64,000 nt of DNA from Streptomyces aquilus (GTDB lineage: Bacteria > Actinomycetota > Actinomycetes > Streptomycetales > Streptomycetaceae), in contig NZ_CP034463.1 of NCBI RefSeq assembly GCF_003955715.1, positions 3,348,001 to 3,412,000 of the forward strand, given 5' to 3'. Position numbers and translations under genes: made by a program. Positions 8,164-16,253 of the stretch are shown piece after piece (positions within the stretch are counted from its first letter, which is position 1; each line of letters begins with the position of its first letter). The notes beneath the pieces are model-generated. The model saw only the letters and a program-made list of their open reading frames with translations, was not told the origin of the DNA and ran no database searches.

Positions 8164-8802
8164 CCGGTAGGTCCTGATCAAGTCCTCGGCGGCACCGAGC
8201 AGTTCGGTCTCGGCGCGGCTCATGGTCGGATTGACCGCCCGCCGCCTGCGTGCCTCCGCCAGCCCCTCCTCCGTGACCTCGGACGGGTCGGCGAGCAGCG
8301 CGGCCAGCATCGCGCGGGCGGGCTCGGCGATCGCCTCCTCACCGACGGCGACCTGGGCGAGGATCACGGCGGACATGCCCCAGTCGAGCCCCGGGTCGCC
8401 CTCCTCGGCGTTGGCCCAGTCGATGACGTAGGGCCCGTCGTCGGTGAGCATCACGTTGTCGGGATGGAGATCGAGGTGGACGATCCGTCCCGGAACGGCG
8501 TGCAGCCGCCGCAGCAGCTGTGCCAGCACCGTCCCCGCCTCCCGGGCGTCGATCCGCCCGGCGGCGAAGGCGGCCAGCATGGTCGGCCCGTGCAGCCGCC
8601 GCATGACGAGGTCGCTGCGCGAGGAGGCGTCCAGCCGCACCTGGGGTACGGGGTAGCCGTGCCCGCGCAGATGTTCCATGACGGCCGCTTCCGCCAGGGC
8701 GTCGGCGTACCCCTCCCGGTCGCGCCGCAGCACCCAGTCGTCGTCGATCTCGTACACGTCGGACGCCCGCCCCGAGCCGATGAGTCTCCCCGTGATCTCC
8801 AT
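8158..8802 (-). CDS. Aminoglycoside phosphotransferase-family kinase (APH/choline kinase fold)
   Basis: This 214-residue small-molecule kinase has the Brenner motif HLDLHPDNVML (catalytic Asp and Asn) and the metal-binding YVIDWANAEEGDP. It has a shortened N-lobe, with GRLIGSGRASDVYEI as the nucleotide-binding strand. It would phosphorylate a small hydroxylated or amino substrate in the cytoplasm. I chose the ATG at 8802 (MEITGRLIGSG); the frame remains open upstream but the extra residues are unlike the family. It is convergent with the SnoaL-like gene. Nothing links it to a known resistance, so a housekeeping metabolite is as likely as an antibiotic. Confidence 0.82.
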   Translation of the reverse strand: MEITGRLIGSGRASDVYEIDDDWVLRRDREGYADALAEAAVMEHLRGHGYPVPQVRLDASSRSDLVMRRLHGPTMLAAFAAGRIDAREAGTVLAQLLRRLHAVPGRIVHLDLHPDNVMLTDDGPYVIDWANAEEGDPGLDWGMSAVILAQVAVGEEAIAEPARAMLAALLADPSEVTEEGLAEARRRRAVNPTMSRAETELLGAAEDLIRTYRS

Positions 8803-8879
8803 GCCGCCGAACCTATCCGCAGCGCGGGAGCCCCTCACAGGAGCCCCTCAGCCCGTTGTTTACGGCCGGGTAGAGTGGC

Positions 8880-9060
8880 CGCGTCGTCATCACACCCGTA
8901 CGGGGGGAAGCCGGTGCAATTCCGGCGCTGACCCGCAACCGTGAGCCGTCCTTCCCTGGGCGGCGAGCCGGATCGCCCCGCACGGAGCAGTTGACCGGCT
9001 CACGCGCACCGGCATCCGGCCGGTGCACGGCACCGTCGAGGTCTACGGGGCCGAGCCGCC
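8880..9060 (+). promoter_or_regulatory. Cobalamin (B12) riboswitch
   Basis: The leader contains the conserved aptamer blocks ggggggaagccggtgcaatt, gcgctgacccgcaaccgtga and the B12 box gagccggatcgccccgc in the right order and spacing. A GC-rich hairpin (gcaccggc...ggccggtgc, near 9006-9028) follows and may be the expression platform. It lies directly upstream of the toroid surface protein and ECF transporter genes and should shut them off when adenosylcobalamin is plentiful. Confidence 0.92.
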
Positions 9061-9112
9061 CGGGGGTTTCCCGTGCGCCCGGCTCCCTTGCAGGGAGAGG
9101 CATCCGCCGATC

Positions 9113-10360
9113 ATGAACGTCCGCCGTAGCGCCGCGGTCCTGGCCGCCACCGCCGTGATCGGCACGGCCACACCGGCCGTGGCCGCAGATCCGTCCGCCT
9201 CGCCTTCGCCGTCGCCTTCGGTGGCGATACCGGAGGGGTTGTACGGGACGAGTGACCCGACGTATGACGGGGTGTGGCGGCAGTCCTGGGCCCTGATAGC
9301 GCAGAACAAGCAGAGTGTGGTCCCCGCCGAGCAGGCGGTGGACTGGCTGGCCGGCCAGCAGTGCGCGAACGGCGCCTTCCCGGCCTTCCGCGCCGATCCG
9401 GCCAAGCCCTGTGACGCCAAGGTGATGGTCGACACGAACAGCACGGCGGCCGCCGTCCACGCCCTCGCCGTGGTCGGCGGCAACCACGAGGACGCGGTGC
9501 GCAAGGGCATCGCCTGGCTGAGGTCCGTGCAGAACAAGGACGGTGGCTGGGGTTACACGCCAGGCGGGGCGACCGACGCGAACTCCACGTCCGTGGTCAT
9601 CGATGCGCTCCTCTCCAGCAACGAGGTGGATTCGACCTCGGAATTCAAGAAGGCCGGTCACACGCCGTCCGACGCTCTGCTGAAGCTCGCCCTGCCCTGC
9701 ACCGGCGACGGCGCGGGCGCCTTCGCCTACCAGCCGGACAAGAAGGGGAAGCTGACCGCCAACGCGGACGCGACGGCGGCGGCTGTGCTCAGCGGTTTGG
9801 GCGGCGGGCCGGAGACCATCCTCCTCGGCGACGACCAGTCCTCCGCATCCTGCGAGAAGCCGAGCAGCTTCGAGACGGCCGTCCACAACGGCGCCTCCTA
9901 CCTCGCGAAGACGATGTCCAAGGACAAGTACCTGAAGTCGGTCCTGCCCGGTTCCGAGGACCAGCCGGACTACGGCAACACGGCCGACGCCGTCGTCGCC
10001 CTCTCCGCCGCCGAGTTCAACGACGAGGCCGCCGCGTCCGTCCACTGGCTGGAGACCCACGCCCTGAAGTGGGCCGCACAGAGCGGCCCCGCCGCCTACG
10101 CCCAGCTCATCTTCGCCGCCCGCTCCGCCGGCGTGGACCCGCGTGACTTCGGCGGCAAGAACCTGGTCACGCTGCTGAACGCGACCGGCCCGAAGCCCGA
10201 GCACCTGCCCACTGCGGAAGAGGCCCCGCACATCGAGGGGAAGAGCGGCAAGGACGACGACGGCACCCTCACCGTCGCCTGGACCGTCGGCGGCGGTCTC
10301 CTCCTCGGCGCCCTCATCGGCTTCGGCCTGATGCTCCGCGGCCGGAAGCGCCACCCGTGA
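9113..10360 (+). CDS. Secreted, membrane-anchored alpha-toroid protein, probable cobalamin-binding component
   Basis: This 415-residue exported protein has a signal peptide (RRSAAVLAATAVIG to about residue 24), a Ser/Pro linker and prenyltransferase/squalene-oxidase-type repeats (QNKDGGWGYTPGG, QQCANGAFPAF). A single C-terminal transmembrane helix (WTVGGGLLLGALIGFGLML) is followed by RGRKRHP. Intrinsic factor and transcobalamin use the same alpha/alpha-toroid fold to bind B12. With a B12 riboswitch in front and an ECF transporter behind, the likely role is capturing cobalamin or a precursor at the cell surface. The fold and location are seen; the ligand is inferred. The stop overlaps the next start (TGATG). 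Confidence 0.8.
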   Translation: MNVRRSAAVLAATAVIGTATPAVAADPSASPSPSPSVAIPEGLYGTSDPTYDGVWRQSWALIAQNKQSVVPAEQAVDWLAGQQCANGAFPAFRADPAKPCDAKVMVDTNSTAAAVHALAVVGGNHEDAVRKGIAWLRSVQNKDGGWGYTPGGATDANSTSVVIDALLSSNEVDSTSEFKKAGHTPSDALLKLALPCTGDGAGAFAYQPDKKGKLTANADATAAAVLSGLGGGPETILLGDDQSSASCEKPSSFETAVHNGASYLAKTMSKDKYLKSVLPGSEDQPDYGNTADAVVALSAAEFNDEAAASVHWLETHALKWAAQSGPAAYAQLIFAARSAGVDPRDFGGKNLVTLLNATGPKPEHLPTAEEAPHIEGKSGKDDDGTLTVAWTVGGGLLLGALIGFGLMLRGRKRHP

Positions 10361-11001
10361 TGCGCCGCGTCACCGCCCTGTTCCTGACGGCGTTCTGCCT
10401 CCTCCCCCTCTCCACCCAGGCCGCCCACGCCACCGGCTACCGCTACTGGTCCTTCTGGGACCGCACCGGCTCGACCTGGACCTACGCCACCCAGGGCCCC
10501 GCCACCGCGGTCCCCTCCGACGGCGACGTCCAGGGCTTCCGCTTCGCGGTGAGCGAGGACTCGTCGGACGCGACGAAGCCACGCGGCACGGCGTCGTTCA
10601 CGACGATCTGCGCGGACACCCCCACCGAGCACGGCAAGAAGCGCGTCGCCCTGGTCATCGACTTCGGCACGCAGCAGGACGCGCCCTCGGGCGAAACCCC
10701 GCCGGCCCCCCGCACGACGTGCGCGGTCGTACCGGAGGACGCCACCACGGCGGAAGCCCTGGCCTCGGTGGCAAAGCCCCTGCGCTACGACACGAACGCC
10801 TTGCTGTGCGCGATCTCCGGGTATCCGGAGCAGGGGTGCGGGGAGCCGGTGGCGTCGGGGAAGAAGGAGGCGTCGGCGAAAAAGGAGACCAAGAACGACT
10901 CCGGCCCCTCGGTAGGCCTACTGGCGGGCTCCGCGGCAGTGGCAACCCTGGCCGCGGCAGCCATATGGCAGACACGACGGCGTAGAAGTGCCCAGCGCTA
11001 G
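10360..11001 (+). CDS. SCO2322-family protein (exported, membrane-anchored)
   Basis: This protein of about 213 residues has an N-terminal signal sequence (TALFLTAFCLLPLSTQAAHA), an extracellular domain starting YRYWSFWDRTGSTWTYATQG and a C-terminal transmembrane helix (VGLLAGSAAVATLAAAAIW) ending in RRRRSAQR. I recognise it as the family named after S. coelicolor SCO2322, whose function is not known. Its fixed place in a B12-controlled ECF operon suggests an accessory to cobalamin or cobalt uptake. Its ATG overlaps the previous stop, and an equally possible GTG stands 3 bases earlier. Confidence 0.82.
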   Translation: MRRVTALFLTAFCLLPLSTQAAHATGYRYWSFWDRTGSTWTYATQGPATAVPSDGDVQGFRFAVSEDSSDATKPRGTASFTTICADTPTEHGKKRVALVIDFGTQQDAPSGETPPAPRTTCAVVPEDATTAEALASVAKPLRYDTNALLCAISGYPEQGCGEPVASGKKEASAKKETKNDSGPSVGLLAGSAAVATLAAAAIWQTRRRRSAQR

Positions 11002-12136
11002 CCCTAGCTGCCCCGCGCCGGCGCGGGCAGGCGAAACGCCCCCCACAGCACCCCCCACCCGCCGCACCCACCCCACCCCCCTCCACCCCGCCGCCTGGTG
11101 GCTCTGGTCCCTCTCCCTGGGCCTCGCGGCCACCCGCACCACCAACCCCCTCCTCCTCACCCTCCTCATAGCCACGTCCGCCTACGTGGTGGCCGCCCGC
11201 CGCCCCCACACCCCCTGGGCCCGCTCCTACTCCGCCTTCGTCAAGCTCGCGCTCGCCGTCCTCCTCATCCGCCTCGCCTTCGCCGTCACCCTCGGCTCGC
11301 CCCTCCCCGGCACGCACGTGATAGTCACCCTCCCCGAAGTCCCCCTCCCGGACTGGGCCCAGGGCATCCGCCTCGGCGGCAAGGTCACCGCGGAGACCCT
11401 CACCTTCGCCTTCTACGACGGCCTGAAACTGGCCACCCTCCTCATCTGCGTGGGCGCCGCGAACGCCCTCGCCAGCCCCACCCGCCTGCTCAAGTCCCTC
11501 CCCGGCGCCCTGTACGAGATGGGCGTCGCCGTGGTCGTCGCCCTCACCTTCGCCCCGAACCTCATCGCCGACGTCCAGCGCCTGCGCGCCGCCCGCCGCC
11601 TCCGCGGCCGCCCCGACTCCGGCCTCCGCGGCCTCCTCCAGGTGGGCCTGCCCGTCCTCGAAGGCGCCCTGGAACGCTCCGTCGCCCTCGCCGCCGCGAT
11701 GGACGCCCGCGGCTACGGCCGTACCGCCGACGTCCCGCCCCGCGTCCGCCGTACGACGAACGCCCTCACCCTCGGCGGTCTGCTCGGCGTCTGCGCGGGA
11801 ACGTACGGCCTGCTGACCGCCGAAGGCGGCACGTACGGCGTCCCCGTCCTCCTCGCCGGCGCGGCCGCGGCCCTCGCCGGCCTCCGCCTGGGCGGCCGCC
11901 GCACCCCCCGCACCCGCTACCGCCCCGACCCCTGGGGCGCCCGCGCCTGGCTGGTGACCGCGTCCGGCGCGGCGGTGGCCGCGGCGCTCGCCTGGGCCTC
12001 CGTCCACGACCCCGCGGCCCTCCACCCCGGCGTCATCCCCCTGACCACCCCCACCCTCCCCCTCTACCCCGCGGCCGCGATCCTCCTCGGCCTGCTGCCC
12101 GCCTTCGTCACCCCGCCCCCCGAGGAGCCGTCGTGA
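10988..12136 (+). CDS. ECF transporter transmembrane (T) component, CbiQ-like
   Basis: This 382-residue integral membrane protein has the conserved T-component coupling motifs AARRLRGRP and AMDARGYGR, the short arginine helices that contact the ATPases. Hydrophobic segments lie on both sides (for example GVAVVVALTFAPNLIA). It links the energising ATPases to the substrate-binding S component. The N-terminal 35 residues are proline-rich, begin inside the previous gene and contain a near-palindromic GC run, so the true start could be slightly further in. The stop overlaps the ATPase start (GTGA). Confidence 0.88.
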   Translation: MPSASPSCPAPARAGETPPTAPPTRRTHPTPLHPAAWWLWSLSLGLAATRTTNPLLLTLLIATSAYVVAARRPHTPWARSYSAFVKLALAVLLIRLAFAVTLGSPLPGTHVIVTLPEVPLPDWAQGIRLGGKVTAETLTFAFYDGLKLATLLICVGAANALASPTRLLKSLPGALYEMGVAVVVALTFAPNLIADVQRLRAARRLRGRPDSGLRGLLQVGLPVLEGALERSVALAAAMDARGYGRTADVPPRVRRTTNALTLGGLLGVCAGTYGLLTAEGGTYGVPVLLAGAAAALAGLRLGGRRTPRTRYRPDPWGARAWLVTASGAAVAAALAWASVHDPAALHPGVIPLTTPTLPLYPAAAILLGLLPAFVTPPPEEPS

Positions 12137-13902
12137 TCCGTTTCGAGGACGTCTCCGTCACCTACGACGGCGCGACCGAACCCACCGTCCAGGGCATCGA
12201 CTTCGAGGTCCCCGAGGGTGAACTCGTCCTCCTCGTCGGCCCGTCCGGCACCGGCAAGTCCACGATCCTCAACTCCGTCAGCGGTCTCGTCCCGCACTTC
12301 ACGGGCGGCACCCTGCGCGGCCGGGTCACGGTCGCGGGCCGCGACACCCGCACCCACAAACCCCGCGAACTGGCCGACGTCGTAGGCACGGTGGGCCAGG
12401 ACCCGCTCTCCCACTTCGTCACGGACACAGTCGAGGACGAACTGGCCTACGGCATGGAGTCGTTGGGTCTGCCCCCGCACGTGATGCGCCGCCGCGTCGA
12501 GGAAACCCTCGACCTCCTCGGCCTGGCCGACCTCCGCGCCCGCCCGATCTCCACCCTCTCCGGCGGCCAGCAGCAACGCGTGGCGATCGGCTCGGTCCTC
12601 ACCCCGCACCCCCAGGCCCTGATCCTCGACGAACCGACCTCCGCCCTGGACCCCGCCGCGGCGGAGGAAGTCCTCGCGGTCCTCCAACGCCTGGTCCACG
12701 ACCTGGGCACGACGATCCTCATGGCCGAACACCGCCTGGAGCGAGTGATCCAGTACGCCGACCGGATAGCCCTCCTGCCAGGCCCCGGCGAACCTCTGCT
12801 GCTGGGCACCCCGGCCGAGATCATGGCCGTGTCCCCGGTGTATCCGCCGGTGGTAGGCCTGGGCCGGTTGGCGGGCTGGTCCCCGCTCCCCCTGACGGTG
12901 AGAGACGCAAGGCGAAGGGCGGGGGATCTTCGGGACTCCCTAGCTGCGGGCAATCGTGCCGCTGGGGCGGCACGGGTGGGCGCAGCGGCACCCCGCCAGC
13001 GCGGGCGAGTGACACCCACCCCCGCCCAGCCCCGACTCCGCTGGCTCCGCAAACCCACTCCAGCCACTCCACCCCCCTCCCCCTACGCCGCCGAAGTCCA
13101 CTCCCTCTCAGTCCGCCGCTCCCACATCCACGCCCTCACCGACATCACCCTCACCCTCACCCCCGGCGAAACCCTCGCCCTCATGGGCAGAAACGGCGCC
13201 GGAAAGTCCACGCTCCTCAACACCCTCGTAGGCCTCATCGCCCCTACCTCCGGAGGAGTCCGCACCGGCGGAGCCATCCCCCACCGCACCCCACCCCGTG
13301 ACCTCATCCGCCGAGTGGGCCTGGTCCCCCAGGAACCAAGGGACCTCCTCTACGCAGACACCGTCGCCGCCGAATGCGAGGCGGCCGACGCCGACGCCGG
13401 CGCAGCCCCCGGCACCTGCCGCACCCTCGTCACCGACCTCCTCCCGGGCGTCGCCGACGACACCCACCCCCGCGACCTCTCCGAGGGCCAGCGCCTCGCG
13501 CTCGCCCTCGCCGTCGTCCTCACCGCCCGCCCCCCGCTCCTCCTCCTCGACGAGCCGACCCGAGGTCTCGACTACGCGGCGAAGGCCCGCCTGGCGGTCG
13601 TGCTCAGAGCACTGGCCGCCGAGGGCCACGCCATCGTCCTCGCCACCCACGACGTGGAACTCGCCGCCGAGATCGCCGACCGTGTCGTCCTGCTCGCGGA
13701 CGGCGAGATCATCGCGGACGGCCCGGCGGCCGACGTGGTCGTCGCGTCCCCCTCCTTCGCGCCGCAGGTCAGCAAGATCCTCGCCCCGCAGCAGTGGCTC
13801 ACCGTGGCCCAGGTGAAGGAAGCCCTCGGACGCACCGGCCGCATCGGACGCACCGGACGCACCGGACGCACCGGACGCACCGGACGCATCGGAAGCTCAT
13901 GA
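12133..13902 (+). CDS. ECF transporter ATPase, two ABC domains fused (EcfA-EcfA')
   Basis: This 589-residue protein has two complete nucleotide-binding domains. The first has Walker A GPSGTGKST, signature LSGGQQQR and Walker B LILDEPT. The second has Walker A GRNGAGKST, signature LSEGQRLAL and Walker B LLLDEPT. A single protein thus replaces the usual A and A' subunits. The second domain has the divergent signature serine-glutamate instead of SGG. The linker is arginine-rich and coincides with a dispersed GC-rich repeat, and the C-terminus ends in GRTGRTGR-type repeats. It powers vitamin or cobalt uptake with the flanking T and S components. Confidence 0.92.
   Translation: MIRFEDVSVTYDGATEPTVQGIDFEVPEGELVLLVGPSGTGKSTILNSVSGLVPHFTGGTLRGRVTVAGRDTRTHKPRELADVVGTVGQDPLSHFVTDTVEDELAYGMESLGLPPHVMRRRVEETLDLLGLADLRARPISTLSGGQQQRVAIGSVLTPHPQALILDEPTSALDPAAAEEVLAVLQRLVHDLGTTILMAEHRLERVIQYADRIALLPGPGEPLLLGTPAEIMAVSPVYPPVVGLGRLAGWSPLPLTVRDARRRAGDLRDSLAAGNRAAGAARVGAAAPRQRGRVTPTPAQPRLRWLRKPTPATPPPSPYAAEVHSLSVRRSHIHALTDITLTLTPGETLALMGRNGAGKSTLLNTLVGLIAPTSGGVRTGGAIPHRTPPRDLIRRVGLVPQEPRDLLYADTVAAECEAADADAGAAPGTCRTLVTDLLPGVADDTHPRDLSEGQRLALALAVVLTARPPLLLLDEPTRGLDYAAKARLAVVLRALAAEGHAIVLATHDVELAAEIADRVVLLADGEIIADGPAADVVVASPSFAPQVSKILAPQQWLTVAQVKEALGRTGRIGRTGRTGRTGRTGRIGSS
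12941..13008 (+). repeat. Streptomyces-type dispersed GC-rich repeat inside the ATPase linker
   Basis: The block starts tagctgcgggcaatcgtgcc and continues to a gccagcgcggg palindromic tail. It contains internal inverted pieces (gtgccgct / agcggcac). It resembles a repeat family common between Streptomyces genes, but here it is translated as the linker between two ABC domains (LAAGNRAAGAARVGAAAP). Membership of that family is from memory of such sequences, not from a search. Confidence 0.5.
13828..13892 (+). repeat. 9-bp tandem repeat at the ATPase 3' end
   Basis: Seven nearly identical copies of ggacgcacc (two with a T or GG variant) encode the C-terminal (G-R-T) and (G-R-I) run just before the stop. 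The number of copies probably varies among strains by slippage and lies outside the ABC fold. Confidence 0.85.
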
Positions 13903-14699
13903 ACGTCATCCACCTCGGCCCCCGCTCCATCGCCGCCCTCGTCCTCGTGAGCGCCGTCGGCGTAGCGGCCCTCGGCTGGCCCTTCCTCGCCCCGCCCCGC
14001 TCCCAGCTCACCGCACACGCGACCGACGCCCCCTGGCTCTTCGCGGGCCTGCTCATCCTGCTCGTGGTCGTGGTCTCGGCGACGATCTCGGAGTCGGGCC
14101 TCGGCCCGAAGGCGGTCGCGATGCTCGGCGTCCTGGCCGCGACGGGCGCGGCCCTGCGCCCCCTCGGCGCCGGGACCGCCGGTATCGAGCCCATGTTCTT
14201 CCTCATGGTGCTCAGCGGCCGGGTCCTCGGCCCCGGCTTCGGATTCACCCTGGGCGGGGTCTCGATGTTCGCGTCGGCCCTGCTCACGGGCGGTGTCGGG
14301 CCGTGGATGCCGTTCCAGATGCTCGCGATGGGCTGGTTCGCGATGGGCGCAGGGCTGCTGCCGGGCGCGCGGCGCCTGCGCGGACGCGGGGAACTCGCCC
14401 TGCTCGCGGTCTACGGCTTCCTCGCCGCCTTCGCCTACGGCACGATCACCAACCTCGCCGGCTGGCCGTTCCTGAGCGGCACCGCCTCGAACATCGCCTT
14501 CCAGCCGGACGACTCCGTCCCCGGCAATCTGGCCCGCTTCTTCCTCTACTGCGTGGCCACCTCGCTGGGCTGGGACCTGGGCCGGGCGCTGTGCACGGTC
14601 GTCCTCACCTTCACGCTCGGCCCCGCCGTGCTCAGGGCGCTACGCAGAGCCACCCGCCGCGCCGCCTTCGAGAGCGCGGTCACATTCGAACCCCGTTGA
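13899..14699 (+). CDS. ECF transporter substrate-specificity (S) component
   Basis: This 266-residue membrane protein has about six hydrophobic segments, including FAGLLILLVVVVSATISES, FFLMVLSGRVLGPGFGFTLG and MLAMGWFAMGAGLLPGA. This is the pattern of predicted cobalamin-class S components. It binds the substrate in the membrane and associates with EcfT. Its ATG overlaps the ATPase stop (ATGA), so it is translationally coupled and is the last gene of the B12-controlled operon. Cobalamin or a cobinamide-like precursor is the inferred substrate. Confidence 0.87.
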   Translation: MNVIHLGPRSIAALVLVSAVGVAALGWPFLAPPRSQLTAHATDAPWLFAGLLILLVVVVSATISESGLGPKAVAMLGVLAATGAALRPLGAGTAGIEPMFFLMVLSGRVLGPGFGFTLGGVSMFASALLTGGVGPWMPFQMLAMGWFAMGAGLLPGARRLRGRGELALLAVYGFLAAFAYGTITNLAGWPFLSGTASNIAFQPDDSVPGNLARFFLYCVATSLGWDLGRALCTVVLTFTLGPAVLRALRRATRRAAFESAVTFEPR

Positions 14700-15007
14700 C
14701 CGGTGAACCACCCCACATGACCCACATCACGAACTAACCGCCTTAGTAGTACATATCGGACGCCATGCCCACGTCATAATGGCCTCTGACCTGCGCATTG
14801 AGAGCCAGCTCACACGAACCCCTTCCGCCCCAGATACGACCACCACTAGCAAAAGGGGTCATTGCGGACGCGCTCCAAGCCTGTTTCTCTGGACAACGTC
14901 GCACGGCGCCGACAAGCCCACGGGCCTCGGCGCCGACGCATGTACCGGATGCCCCGTGCAACCGGCACCGCCCGCGACAGACCACGTCCCCGAAGAAAAG
15001 GTTCTCC
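14700..15007. other. Intergenic region with structured leader
   Basis: No coding region is evident. The stretch is less GC-rich at first (ccttagtagtacatatcgg). Toward the next gene it holds a nested hairpin: ggcgccga at 14905-14912 pairs exactly with tcggcgcc at 14927-14934, and gccc/gggc pairs inside. It lies in the probable 5' untranslated region of the SLT-domain gene and could be a regulatory leader. I could not match it to a known riboswitch, including the c-di-AMP class often found before cell-wall hydrolases. Confidence 0.5.
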
Positions 15008-15427
15008 GTGTCCGTCTCCCGCATCGTTCGCCGCATCGCTTCTCCGAAGAAGGCCATCACCACCGTCGCGATGGCCGCCGCCACCGCCGGTTTCGTGCTG
15101 ACCGCGGCGCCCGCTCAGGCGGCCACCACCGACTCGGCCGCCCAGGCCAAGGCCATCGCCCACAAGATGATCCCGAACGCCGCCCAGTACTCCGCGTTCA
15201 GCAACATCGTCGAGCACGAGAGCGGCTGGGACGTCAACGCCACCAACGCCTCCTCCGGCGCCTACGGCCTGGTCCAGGCCCTGCCGGGCTCCAAGATGGC
15301 CTCCGCCGGCTCGGACTGGAAGACCAGCGCCGAGACCCAGATCGAGTGGGGCCTCGACTACATGAACTCCCGCTACGGCAGCCCGTCCGGCGCCTGGGCG
15401 TTCTGGCAGGCCAACGGCTGGTACTGA
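15008..15427 (+). CDS. Secreted transglycosylase SLT-like protein
   Basis: This 139-residue exported protein has a signal peptide with a basic n-region (RIVRRIASPKKAITT), a hydrophobic core and an APAQA-A cleavage site. The compact mature domain contains FSNIVEHESGWDVNATNASS and GAYGLVQALPGSKM. The glutamate in EHESGW is in the place of the lytic transglycosylase catalytic residue. It should cut or remodel peptidoglycan outside the cell. I chose the GTG at 15008, which has an aaaagg site upstream; the longer frame lacks a credible start. A strong terminator follows. Confidence 0.85.
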   Translation: MSVSRIVRRIASPKKAITTVAMAAATAGFVLTAAPAQAATTDSAAQAKAIAHKMIPNAAQYSAFSNIVEHESGWDVNATNASSGAYGLVQALPGSKMASAGSDWKTSAETQIEWGLDYMNSRYGSPSGAWAFWQANGWY

Positions 15428-15456
15428 GCAGCCTGACGACTGACGACTGACGCACG

Positions 15457-15493
15457 AAGGCGGCGGCTCCCGTTCCACGGGGCCGCCGCCTTC
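15457..15493. terminator. Hairpin terminator after the SLT-domain gene
   Basis: aaggcggcggc at the left pairs with gccgccgcctt at the right across a short loop, giving a GC-rich stem of at least 11 bp about 30 bases after the stop. It separates the gene from the DUF1275 gene. Confidence 0.8.
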
Positions 15494-15536
15494 CGCCGTA
15501 CTACGATCCCGGCGCCGTACGTGGTCCACTGACCCG

Positions 15537-16220
15537 GTGAGCACGGAGAACACGCGGAGCGCCCGGAGCACGGAACCGACCACGGACCGCGGCCTGCGCC
15601 TGGTGCCGGTGCTGCTCGCCCTGACCACGGTCAGCGGGCTCATCGACGCCGTCAGCTATCTCGGCCTCGGCCATGTCTTCACCGCGAACATGACCGGCAA
15701 CGTGGTGGTCCTCGGCTTCGCGGCGGCGGGCGCCCCGGGCTTCTCCGTCCCCCACACCCTGACCTCACTGCTCGCCTTCATGCTCGGCGCGGCGGTCGGC
15801 GGCCGTATCGCCCTGCGTCTCGGCCGGGGTCCGCGCCGCACCTGGGTACGCCGCACTCTCGCCGCCGAGGCCCTGCTCCTGGCCGCGTCCACCGTCGTCG
15901 CGTTCGCCGCACCCGACGACACCGCCACCGTCTACACCCTCATCGCCGTCACGGCCTTCGCGATGGGCCTGCGCAACGCCACCGTCCGCAAACTGGGCGT
16001 CGCCGACCTCACGACCACCGTCCTCACGATGACCCTGACCGGCCTCGCCGCCGACGGCCCGGGAACGCACCGGGCCCGCCGTACCGCCGCGGTCGTCGCG
16101 ATGATCGCGGGCGCGGCGCTGGGGGCGTGGCTGGTGGACGACCACGGGCTGGGCATCCCGCTGCTGGTGTCGACCGTGCTGGTGGGAGTGCTGGCGGTGA
16201 CGGCCTCGGGCCGGGAGTAG
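15537..16220 (+). CDS. DUF1275 (YoaK-like) membrane protein
   Basis: This 227-residue protein has about six transmembrane helices. The family hallmark is the first segment SGLIDAVSYLGLGHVFTANM followed by TGNVVVLG. Later helices include LLAFMLGAAVGGRIAL and FAMGLRNATVRKLGVADLTT, also typical. The function of the family is unknown; an inner-membrane carrier has been suggested. It starts with GTG after the terminator hairpin and appears to be a single-gene unit. Confidence 0.88.
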   Translation: MSTENTRSARSTEPTTDRGLRLVPVLLALTTVSGLIDAVSYLGLGHVFTANMTGNVVVLGFAAAGAPGFSVPHTLTSLLAFMLGAAVGGRIALRLGRGPRRTWVRRTLAAEALLLAASTVVAFAAPDDTATVYTLIAVTAFAMGLRNATVRKLGVADLTTTVLTMTLTGLAADGPGTHRARRTAAVVAMIAGAALGAWLVDDHGLGIPLLVSTVLVGVLAVTASGRE

Positions 16221-16253
16221 GCGGGGCGAGCCGACCGCGAGCCCGGCACGGAC

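Noticed and set aside
14905..14934. c-di-AMP (ydaO) riboswitch before the SLT-domain gene
   Set aside because: The location would fit, but I could not find the conserved ydaO core sequences; only a hairpin is visible.
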